Shown here: piece after piece, positions 1 through 8,900 of the stretch
Layout of the letters: each line of letters begins with the position of its first letter
Numbering within the stretch: position 1 is the stretch's first letter
From: Nostoc linckia NIES-25
GTDB lineage: Bacteria > Cyanobacteriota > Cyanobacteriia > Cyanobacteriales > Nostocaceae
Length of the DNA: 64,000 bases
NCBI RefSeq assembly: GCF_002368035.1
Contig: NZ_AP018223.1
Location: forward strand, 1,342,449-1,406,448
Direction: 5' to 3'
Position numbers and translations under genes: made by a program
Notes under the pieces: model-generated
The model's database searches: none
Told to the model about the DNA's origin: nothing
Seen by the model: only the letters and a program-made list of their open reading frames with translations

Positions 1-2281
1 GTTGGTCGAAGTCGAAAGCAGCGATCGCCATTTTTATTATCTCTATCCGAACTTGAATATCTTCCACAAAGATTTGCAGTAATTCTATTTCAAATTCTGG
101 GTCATCTTCTGAAAGTTGATGCAAGCGTTCCCAATCAATTGGTAGGTCAATTAAACTCACATCTGTTGCTTTCGCTTTAAAAATTATATTTGCCCAACGT
201 TCTAGTGCAGCTGCCAAATCTTCCTTCAAAACCGGCTTGCTTAAATAGTCATCCATGCCTGCATCTAAACACATTTGTTTATCTTCTTTCATGGCATTAG
301 CTGTCATTGCAATTACCACAGGACGACGACCACTTGCAAAGCGGCTTTCTTGCCAACGATGAATTTCTTTTGTAGTTTCTAAACCATCAAGAATTGGCAT
401 TTGGCAATCCATCAAAATTAAATCGTAAGGAATTTTTTCTAATACCTCCAATGCTTCTTGACCATTATTAGCGACATCGGCGCTGTAGCCTAAGCTTGTG
501 AGTTGTTTCAAAGCAATTTTTTGATTAACTAGATTATCTTCAGTTAAAAGTATTCTTAATTGAAAAGAATCTGGAACAGAAAAATCTGTGTTGTTTTCGT
601 AATTTTCCATTCCTGGCTCCTGAATTCTGAATTTAGAATTCTCAATGCGAGTTGCTGGACTTAGGGTTTCCCCAATACCTTTCGGGTTTGGCAGTTTCCC
701 TACGCTTGCGGGAAGCCGCTTTGCGTCTACGATGGAAACCGCCAAGATGGAGGCTGCTTCACTGCACTGGCTCCTTTTAACTTGTGACTGTTCTAAAATT
801 ACAGAAGCCGTAATTGTAAAGTAAAATACACTGCCTACATTCAACTGACTTTCAACCCAAATTCTGCCACCCATTAACTCGCACAGTTGCTTGCAGATGG
901 CAAGGCCTAAACCGGTACCACCATACTCTCTAGTAATGGACGAGTTAACTTGACTGAAAGCTTTAAATAAACGTTCAAGGCGATCGCGGGGAATTCCAAT
1001 GCCTGTATCTTTAATACTAAACTCAATTTCGCAAATATTTCCAGCAGAATAATTATTATTGCTTTGATTGCGGATGATAACTGAAACTTCTATGCTTCCA
1101 GCGTTGGTGAATTTAATAGCATTACTGAGTAAATTAATCAAAATTTGCCGCAGTCTGGTAATATCTCCGACAATGAGAGTAGGAAATTGATGATTATCTA
1201 AAAATGTAAGCTGTAAATTTTTTTCTACAGCTTTATGTGTCAGTAAATCAATAGCTTGGTTAATGCAATCTTGCAAAACAAAAGGTTGCTCCTCTAATTC
1301 TAAATTGCCTGACTGGATTTTAGAAAAATCAAGGAAGTCGTTAATAATTGTCAGTAATGAATTTCCACTTGTGTAAATAATTTCAACAAACTTTTGTTGT
1401 TCAACAGTCAATCCGCTATCTAACAACAGGCTTGCCATACCAGTTACCGAGGCGATCGGAGTCCGAACTTCATGGCTAATCATTGCTAAGAATTGCTGTT
1501 TAGCAAGTTCTACCTGTTTTCGTTCGGTCAGATCTCGCAAAATGTAAACATAACCTTGAAAATGTTCAATTTCTGTTTGAATTCTGGAGTATGAAAAATC
1601 TACTGCAATGGTTTTACCACTTTTGGTATAACAAACGGTTTCTACCTCTTTGACTAAATGATTTCTATCCTGATTTGCGAATATACTAAGATTTTCGATT
1701 TTATTCAAAACCTTGGTAATAGGTTGACCGATAAGTTCTGTTTCATCATATTCCAATAAAACTTGTGCCGCTGGATTCGATTTTTTTATATTTCCTGACA
1801 GCGTTGTTACCAATAACGCGTCTGGCATTGATATTATAATCTGGTCAATATATTGTTTAGAAGCCTTTAAGTTACGTAGCAAAAGATTTGCTTCATTCGC
1901 GCCTTGAAATAGAGATTGCTCAAGTACCATCCGTTCTGTTACATTTTGCACAAGAATGATTAGCGAATTGCTGAAATTATCTTGTTGTATATTTTTAGTA
2001 ATACAAATATCAATATATAAAGGAGAAGTGCGATCTGGCGATCGCCTAATTCCTTTTAATTCAAAACTATTTTGCTGTCCCTGATGAATCGCATCAAAAA
2101 TATCTTCAAGCCCCTCTAATTCAGGAAACACAATCCGAACATCATCACCTCGCTTTACTTCATCGATAATATCGGCAAAATGATTTGGCGTCGCTGATAT
2201 CTCAAGAATTTTCCAGGTTTCATCAATTATTAAATATTCAATTCCACATACAGATAATATATTAGGCGAAAATGAGTTCAT
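1..2281 (-). CDS. Hybrid sensor histidine kinase with REC and HPt domains (3' end outside window)
   Basis: I translated this gene directly; about 760 codons are visible and the stop lies beyond the left edge. The N-terminal part (about residues 1-240) looks like PAS-type sensing sequence and shows no membrane segment. The kinase core has the H-box SHEVRTP with phospho-acceptor His270, an N-box (LINLLSNAIKFT) and a G-box (EYGGTGLGLAICKQL). A linker follows, then a receiver with MDCQMPILDG (Asp625), then the start of an HPt domain, which is cut off. It is therefore a cytoplasmic phosphorelay kinase. The start ATG lies 4 bases after the stop of the upstream GTPase gene, so the two are probably cotranscribed and translationally coupled. 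The receiver-HPt part is nearly identical in DNA to the kinase at 5947-10635. The signal sensed is unknown. Confidence 0.9.
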   Translation of the reverse strand, partial: MNSFSPNILSVCGIEYLIIDETWKILEISATPNHFADIIDEVKRGDDVRIVFPELEGLEDIFDAIHQGQQNSFELKGIRRSPDRTSPLYIDICITKNIQQDNFSNSLIILVQNVTERMVLEQSLFQGANEANLLLRNLKASKQYIDQIIISMPDALLVTTLSGNIKKSNPAAQVLLEYDETELIGQPITKVLNKIENLSIFANQDRNHLVKEVETVCYTKSGKTIAVDFSYSRIQTEIEHFQGYVYILRDLTERKQVELAKQQFLAMISHEVRTPIASVTGMASLLLDSGLTVEQQKFVEIIYTSGNSLLTIINDFLDFSKIQSGNLELEEQPFVLQDCINQAIDLLTHKAVEKNLQLTFLDNHQFPTLIVGDITRLRQILINLLSNAIKFTNAGSIEVSVIIRNQSNNNYSAGNICEIEFSIKDTGIGIPRDRLERLFKAFSQVNSSITREYGGTGLGLAICKQLCELMGGRIWVESQLNVGSVFYFTITASVILEQSQVKRSQCSEAASILAVSIVDAKRLPASVGKLPNPKGIGETLSPATRIENSKFRIQEPGMENYENNTDFSVPDSFQLRILLTEDNLVNQKIALKQLTSLGYSADVANNGQEALEVLEKIPYDLILMDCQMPILDGLETTKEIHRWQESRFASGRRPVVIAMTANAMKEDKQMCLDAGMDDYLSKPVLKEDLAAALERWANIIFKAKATDVSLIDLPIDWERLHQLSEDDPEFEIELLQIFVEDIQVRIEIIKMAIAAFDFDQ

Positions 2282-2285
2282 TTCT

Positions 2286-2810
2286 TTAAACTAAATGATT
2301 GGCTAAAGTTTGAAATATTTCATTAACATTATTGCCAGTTTTAGCAGAAGTTATACAAGTGTCTAATATATGAGCTTGATTACTGAATTGATAAATTTTA
2401 CGGATGTTCTCTAAATATTCTGGCGCTATCATATCTGATTTATTCAGTGCAACAACAATATAGCTTTGAGGATTAACAGCTAAAAAAGTCTGAATATGCT
2501 CCTGGAGATGATTCAGAGTTTCTGGTTGTGTTACATCACCAACAATTACAGCACCTTTAGAACCTTGAAAATAATTTTTAGCAACTGTCTTAAATTTGTT
2601 ACTACCTTCAATATCCCAAATTAAAAGTTGTACACTTTGCTCATTCTTTAGTAGTTTATTAGAAAAATTCACCAATTTACGAGAAATTTTTACTCCTACA
2701 GTTGAAAGATATTCATCACTGAATTTAGATTCAACAAATTGACGAATTAGGCTAGTTTTGCCAACACCAAAATCACCAAATAAGCAGATTTTTCTAGAAA
2801 TTGTACACAT
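2286..2810 (-). CDS. Small Ras/Rab/MglA-like GTPase
   Basis: The 174-residue protein is a single GTPase domain. The P-loop GDFGVGKTS is at residues 12-20, a G2 threonine lies in STVGV, G3 reads WDIEG (65-69), G4 is NKSD (123-126) and G5 is TSAK near 154. In Ras/Rab proteins G3 is DTAGQ; here the position of the catalytic Gln is Ser70, so intrinsic GTP hydrolysis is likely to be weak (inference). There is no signal peptide, membrane segment or C-terminal lipidation motif. The gene sits 26 bp after a roadblock/OmpA protein gene and 4 bp before a hybrid kinase gene on the same strand, which suggests a GTPase switch used with those partners. The fold is certain; the function is not. Confidence 0.9.
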   Translation of the reverse strand: MCTISRKICLFGDFGVGKTSLIRQFVESKFSDEYLSTVGVKISRKLVNFSNKLLKNEQSVQLLIWDIEGSNKFKTVAKNYFQGSKGAVIVGDVTQPETLNHLQEHIQTFLAVNPQSYIVVALNKSDMIAPEYLENIRKIYQFSNQAHILDTCITSAKTGNNVNEIFQTLANHLV

Positions 2811-2836
2811 AGTTGATAATCACAGTTAATTAAAAC

Positions 2837-5035
2837 TTAAATTTGTTTGTTTATCGGTTCTAGAACGACACAGCGACTCAACCATAAGGGGTGAGTGATA
2901 TCAATTCCTGGCGGTAAATTAGTTTTGCCAATAATCTGTAGACGAGATGGTTCGATACCTAATTTAATCAATGCTTGTTGTACAGCTTTTGCTCGCATAA
3001 ATGCCAATTTTTGGGATGTGTTTTTACTACTACGCTCATAACTATAACCAATGATTTTTAAATGCTCATTTGGGTGTTGATTAAGAAAAACTTTGACTTG
3101 TTTAACTTTTTGTTCTAAATCAGCTTTCATTAGGCTTGCTGAGTCAGTTTGAAAGTAAAATCGTACTTCAATTTGTAGAGGTTCTATTCGCACTGCGCTA
3201 GAAACAGATTTTACGCCTGGAATTTGCTCAAATGCACGGGTAATAGTTCGAGCATCTGCAATACGGTTAACGGCACCTTCGACAGATACTTTACCAGCAA
3301 TGTATTGACTAGAAATAGCTATACCTTCTGTTTGATTTAAAACTTCTGTAACTCGTATAACTTCAGCAGCAGCTAATACAGGATCTGCTGGTACTTCAAC
3401 TAACAAAATTTGATTATCAATCAACCAATTAGGAGAGGTTAGTTTAACGATTTGTTCAGCTTTCTGGCGAAGAAGTTGATTAGGTAATCGTCCAGTTAAT
3501 TTTAATTTATTGTGTTCTACCTGCACTGTTAAACGATATACGGCTAATTCGGGAGTAGAAGCTAGAGCTAGCAAAGTTTGGTTTTCAACTGAACGTATCA
3601 CTCTGCTACGGTATTGCCAAAAACCCAAAGTAATAAAAATACTGCTAATAATTGTTAAACTGAAGATTAGTAACGGTGAAAATCGCTTTTTTTGATTTTT
3701 ATTCTGAATATTGAAATCTTGAAGGTTTTTTATAAATATATGAACTTCACTAGGAATGGTTTCTAAATCTCCATCAAATTTTTCAATTACATCACCATAT
3801 TTCTTAACTATTTTGCTGAATGTCTGTCGCATTTTATTGAGAAAATCTTTGCTTGGTTCTCCTTGAATTACAAGAGCTAAATAACAGTAGCCTGCAACTT
3901 CTAAAATTATTTTTGATGTTCCATATGCAATTGTATCTAATTCAGTTATACTTCCAGATTGATTGATGCAATCATTGGCAAAGCTGCGAATTGCAGTCAG
4001 CATACCTGCTACCATTTCAGCTTCAAGCTGTTGGGCATCAGAGCGCTGAATATTTGAGATGATTAAACCAGATGCTTTATGAATTAAGAAAATAGCTTGA
4101 ATTTCAAATGCCAAAGCTTCTTTAAGAATTAATTCTGCTTCAGAAACTCCCTGTAATTTGGCACGAATTTTACGTTTAATTCCTTCAACACTGAGAGTTT
4201 CTTCGACTTGTCGGTTAATCGCACGGATTGTCTCTGCCATATATTTGGCTATGGTACTGCCAATAATTGGGTAGAGTGCATCTACAACAATATTTTGTTC
4301 AATTTCAATTTGCTTTTTAATAGCTCGTCCCATTGCTGGAGCGATCGCATCTGAAACTTCCTGGGGTGCAACAATCACCTGCTGCGAAATTGCTAAAGGA
4401 ACAGCAGGTGCGATCGCCTCACTGATACTAGTTCTATCCTGTTCGGTACGGCTACGAATAGTGCGATCGATAATAGGAGCAATTATCTCTATAATTTCTT
4501 CTTTTGACTCTGCAATTTTCAGTTTTAAAAGCTCACAAATCGATGGTAATAGTAATTTTATTAATTTTTTTGGTTCGTAAATTTGACTTTCTAAATTTAT
4601 GATTTTGTCTTCTAATAGTTTGAGGATTATTTTTAATTCTTCTAATTCATCTCCAACCAATATTTGCTGCAATTTTTGGAATGCATCTTCTGAATTATTT
4701 GTAATTTCCTCAAAATCGATATATGTTTCAAGAGATTTTTCTAACTCCTCTTGAATAATTGCCGATGAAATAGCTACATTGGTAAGAGAATTAAAATTAG
4801 ACTCTAAATAAGCTTCACATACTTCCAATGGAACTGGAGCAAGTTGTAAAAATTCACCTTCTTCTATACAAGACTCATGAGTATTATTAGTTTGTAATAG
4901 CGATGAAGAAAAAGATTGCTCAGGTGATTCGATAATTTTGAGTTCGACAAGTAAATGCACTAAATTGTCAAGCTGTACGGCTTCTTCTTCTTTTAATTCA
5001 ACAGATTGAGAAATCGAATTTTCCACCTGAGTCAT
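2837..5035 (-). CDS. Membrane-anchored roadblock-like / BON-like / OmpA-domain protein
   Basis: The 732-residue protein has several parts. Residues 1-150 are acidic and partly coiled coil. Residues 180-270 contain about four copies of a helical repeat of the form (I/V)xxAIAPxxxxAI. Residues about 305-420 (AIFLIHKASGLIIS onward) resemble a roadblock/LC7 fold. One membrane span lies at 453-474 with no signal peptide. Two BON-like modules follow at about 495-620, then an OmpA_C domain at about 622-728 that should bind peptidoglycan in the periplasm. The cytoplasmic half would therefore face the small GTPase encoded 26 bp downstream. Roadblock proteins such as MglB and Ragulator are known GTPase partners; the pairing here is inferred from gene order and fold resemblance. 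The roadblock call is the least certain part. Confidence 0.85.
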   Translation of the reverse strand: MTQVENSISQSVELKEEEAVQLDNLVHLLVELKIIESPEQSFSSSLLQTNNTHESCIEEGEFLQLAPVPLEVCEAYLESNFNSLTNVAISSAIIQEELEKSLETYIDFEEITNNSEDAFQKLQQILVGDELEELKIILKLLEDKIINLESQIYEPKKLIKLLLPSICELLKLKIAESKEEIIEIIAPIIDRTIRSRTEQDRTSISEAIAPAVPLAISQQVIVAPQEVSDAIAPAMGRAIKKQIEIEQNIVVDALYPIIGSTIAKYMAETIRAINRQVEETLSVEGIKRKIRAKLQGVSEAELILKEALAFEIQAIFLIHKASGLIISNIQRSDAQQLEAEMVAGMLTAIRSFANDCINQSGSITELDTIAYGTSKIILEVAGYCYLALVIQGEPSKDFLNKMRQTFSKIVKKYGDVIEKFDGDLETIPSEVHIFIKNLQDFNIQNKNQKKRFSPLLIFSLTIISSIFITLGFWQYRSRVIRSVENQTLLALASTPELAVYRLTVQVEHNKLKLTGRLPNQLLRQKAEQIVKLTSPNWLIDNQILLVEVPADPVLAAAEVIRVTEVLNQTEGIAISSQYIAGKVSVEGAVNRIADARTITRAFEQIPGVKSVSSAVRIEPLQIEVRFYFQTDSASLMKADLEQKVKQVKVFLNQHPNEHLKIIGYSYERSSKNTSQKLAFMRAKAVQQALIKLGIEPSRLQIIGKTNLPPGIDITHPLWLSRCVVLEPINKQI

Positions 5036-5135
5036 ATCAGTAAATCTTGTCTTTAAAAGTGCGGAGTGCTGAGTTAGGGTTAGGAGTTAGGAGTTAAGAG
5101 TTATTTTCGCTCATCCCCCTAATTTCCTACTGTGA

Positions 5136-5792
5136 TTAAGAATGTAATTCTGTCGTACCGTTAGACTGAGTTAACACTTTTGACAACTTTGTAGTCTCTA
5201 AAAGCGGTACAGCAGTATAATCGTTGCTGCGTTCATCGGCTGCTTCTCGCAACTGAGGAATGAATTCAGTTTCTTTCAGGCGCATTCCTAAGGCAAACAA
5301 AGTTTCAGCTATATCGTCTTTAGAAACCTTGGTGTTTGTCAACTGTGAAAAACGGCGATCTATTTCTTCTAAAATTAGATCCCGTAATGCGGTAACATCA
5401 TCTTGTAATTGGGCTTTAGTTTGAAAGATTTCATCCCGAATAGAGGTAGTTTGGCTATCTAAGGCGTCATCAAGAGACTGAACGCTGCTAGAGAATTTTT
5501 TATTGAATCGATCTACTTGTTGGCGTAAATCAAAAGTTTCTTCTTGAGTTGTGATGTTGAGTGACTTCAGCTTTTTTTCCACCGTCTCAAACCCTGCTTT
5601 GAGTTCGGCTGAAAAATTTGACTTGAGTTGCTCAATATGCGATCGCGTTTGTTGTTGCAACAAAGAAATATCGGACTCTAGCTTATTAAATCTATTTTCA
5701 TAGTCTCTTAGCTGTGTACCAAAAATAATATCGCGGATCTGATCGATATTACCTAGCCGTTCTCTTACATCATCTCTACTCATCTGATTCAT
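5136..5792 (-). CDS. Conserved coiled-coil protein of unknown function
   Basis: The chosen start gives 218 residues beginning MNQMSRDDVRERLGNIDQ. It has a GAGG Shine-Dalgarno sequence 8 bases upstream. A longer reading to 5849 would use heptanucleotide repeat DNA as coding sequence and is unlikely. The protein is hydrophilic with long heptad stretches (about residues 30-150) that predict a coiled coil, and no membrane segment or enzyme motif. It lies between the large hybrid kinase (stop 5947) and the roadblock/OmpA gene on the same strand, so it probably belongs to the same signalling operon, perhaps as a scaffold. I do not recognise a named family. Confidence 0.75.
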   Translation of the reverse strand: MNQMSRDDVRERLGNIDQIRDIIFGTQLRDYENRFNKLESDISLLQQQTRSHIEQLKSNFSAELKAGFETVEKKLKSLNITTQEETFDLRQQVDRFNKKFSSSVQSLDDALDSQTTSIRDEIFQTKAQLQDDVTALRDLILEEIDRRFSQLTNTKVSKDDIAETLFALGMRLKETEFIPQLREAADERSNDYTAVPLLETTKLSKVLTQSNGTTELHS

Positions 5793-5842
5793 TAGCAAAA
5801 CCTCATAACTTATTTTGAGGACATTAAATTTATTATTCCCAT

Positions 5843-5946
5843 TAGTCATTAGTTATTAGTCATTAGTCATTAGCCTTTTGCCAATGTTCCATACTTCAGT
5901 TTCTCTACGAGACGCTAGGCGAAGGCTTAGTACAAGTGCCCAATGA
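5843..5946. repeat. Heptanucleotide tandem repeat plus small dispersed repeat in a spacer
   Basis: Several tandem units of the ATTAGTC/TTAGTCA type occur at about 5843-5875. They are followed by a GC-richer segment (CTCTACGAGACGCTAGGCG, about 5902-5920) of the kind dispersed in Nostoc genomes. The same heptad family recurs near 18470-18500. The spacer separates the large kinase from the coiled-coil gene. Confidence 0.7.
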
Positions 5947-8900
5947 CTATTGATTGTTGGCTAAAAACTCTTGGATGCGTTTAACAAACTCTTCTAACTC
6001 TGAGACTAAGTTATTAGTACCTCGACGTTCTTGGTTATGAGCTAGTTCTTCTAATTTTTCTGCTGCGTGATGCATAGTTGTAATTCCCATATTGGCACTA
6101 GCGCCTTTAATTTGATGGGCTTCGCGTGCAAGTTGGTCGAAGTCGAAAGCAGCGATCGCCATTTTTACGATCTCTATCCGAGCTTCAAGATCTTCCACAA
6201 ATATTTGCAGTAATTCTATTTCAAATTCTGGATTATTTTCTGAAAGTTGATGCAAGCGTTCCCAATCAATTGGTAGCTCTACTAAACCAACATTTGTTGT
6301 TGCTATCTTCTCTTCGCAGTCAAAAGTTTGTCTTGGCAATATCAGCATTGACCAACGATCTAAAGCTGCCGCTAATTTTTCCTTCATTACTGGCTTGCTC
6401 AAATAGTCATCCATGCCTGCATCTATACACATTTGTTGATCTTCTTTCATGGCATTAGCTGTCATTGCAATCACCACAGGACGATGACCACTTGCAAAGT
6501 TGTTTTCTTGCCAACGATGAATTTCTTTTGTAGTTTCTAAACCATCAAGAACTGGCATTTGGCAGTCCATCAAAATTAAATCGTAGGGAATTTTTTCTAA
6601 TAACTGCAAAACTTCTTGACCATTACCGGCAACATCAGCACTGTAGCCAAGACTTTGGAGTTGTTTTAAAGCTACTTTCTGATTTACTAAATTATCCTCT
6701 GCTAGGAGAATTCTTAATTTAGGAAAGTTATAAGTTGGGGGAGGAGATCCAACTACGCGAGGCCAAGGTGACGCGGCCAATGTACTAAATAAATTCTCTG
6801 CGTCTGGCATTTTCCGCGTCCCGGTGTCTTCTTCTTTTGTTTCTAAAATAGTGACGATCGCATCAAAAAGTCGAGACGGCTTAACAGGTTTAACTAAATA
6901 AGCGGCAAATCCGATTTTTAGCGCTCGTTGGATTTCATCGCGTTGATTAGTAGAGGTAAGCATAACCAAAGGTAAATGTGCGATCGCTGGATCTGCTTTA
7001 ATTTGCTCTCCCAAAGTCATGCCATCTATTTCTGGCATCTGCATATCAATCACAACAATGTCATACAAACTTTTGTGCTTGGCAGCTTCTTGAATAGCTT
7101 TCAGGGCAATAGTAGCGGAAGCAGCTCGATCTACTACCATCCCCCAGCGAGTGGCTTGATACTGGATGATTTTACGATTTGTAGGGTTATCATCAACTAC
7201 TAATAAGCGCCGATTAATTAGAACAGTGGGATCGTGTTTTGAAGAAATAGGATGAAGTTGCTTGGGGAAAGTTATTTCAAACCAAAACTTAGAACCTTTG
7301 CCTACCGAACTTTCTACGCCAATTTCTCCTCCCATCAAGGTCACTAGTTGTTTGCAAATGGCTAATCCCAAACCCGTACCGCCATACTTGCGGGTGGTGG
7401 AAGCGTCTACTTGGGTAAATGGGGTAAACAGTTTGCATTGGTCTTCAGAATTAATGCCAAGACCGGTATCTGTAATGGCAAAATTAATAGTAGCTGTATT
7501 GAAAGTTTGCGATGGCTTCGCCAACGCCAGGGGCGAACGCACTTCTACTTTTACTATCACCTCTCCACTGCTGGTGAATTTGACGGCGTTGCTAATTAAA
7601 TTCATCATAATTTGCCGCAAACGACCAGCATCACCTTGCAGATGGGTGGGGACGTTGGGATAAATTAAGGCTGCAATTTCTAATCCCTTTTTATGGGCTG
7701 TGGGTGCCAATAATTCCAACACCTCTTCCACACAGGTAGATAAGTCAAAATCTAAAGTTTCTAATACCATTTCCCCAGCTTCAAGTTTGGACAAATCCAA
7801 AATTTCGTTAATGAGGCTTAACAACGCATCTCCACTAATACGAATTGTTTCGATAAAATCCCGTTGCTCTGAATTCAGGGGAGTTTCTAACATTAAACCA
7901 GTCATTCCCAATACAGCGTTCATGGGGGTACGGATTTCGTGGCTCATGTTGGCTAAAAAAGCACTTTTGGTTTTAGAAGCTAATTCAGCTTCGTGACGCG
8001 CAACTTCGAGTTCTCGTCGCTGCTGAGTTTCTGCATCTAACATATGAGCTTGGGCTAAGGCGATACCTACTTGGTCGGCTATTTGGCGCAAAAGATGAGT
8101 TTCAAAACTAGACCATTGACGAGAACTACCGCACTGATGAACAATCAGCAAACCGCAGAGTTCTTCTTTGGCAAGAATGGGCACAACTAAATGAGATTTG
8201 ACTCCAAATTGTTGGAGTAATTCTATGTGATTTTTTTGGACTTCACCCAGATCTAAATCTACAAGCCCCAAATTTTGTTTTTGACGATACTGTTGTAGAT
8301 AATACTGTTGTAAATATTCTCCTCGAAAGTAACTTTCTGTGAGCTTTTTCTCTTTGATTGTCAGCCAGCCAGAAACTACTGCTTCGACGATGGTACTTCT
8401 AGATCCATCCGGCAAAGGCTGATAAATTAATACTCGATCGCTATGGAGAATTTTTTGTACTTCCGTAACAGCGATTTGGAGAATTTCTTTAATTTGCAAA
8501 GACTGGCGAATCTTTAAGGTGATTTCAGTAAATAATTGCGATCGCAAGTTTTGGCGTTGCAGTTCTTCTTCTGCCTGTTTGCGCTCAATAAACTGCCCGA
8601 CTTGCTCGCCAATAGAATTCATGACTTTTGTCAAATCTGAGTCGGGTTGCTGGATTTCATGGCTAAAGCAAGTAATCACACCAAGTATTTTTTTGCTATC
8701 ACGAATCGGAAAACCGAAAGCTCCGTGCAACTCGGCTTTGGCAGCGATTTTCAAGCGCACAAAATCGCGATCTTTAGCAACATCAGTAATCCAAACAGGT
8801 TGACCGCTAGCCCAAACACGACCAGGTAGCCCAATTCCTGGCGCAAACGTAGTCTGCCGACTTACTAGTTCAAATTCCTGCATTTCAAATGATGTTTTAT

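Noticed and set aside
8140..8400. Bilin-binding GAF in the large hybrid kinase
   Set aside because: The attachment site reads NHIELL instead of CHxxYL, with no DXCF cysteine, so a chromophore is unlikely.
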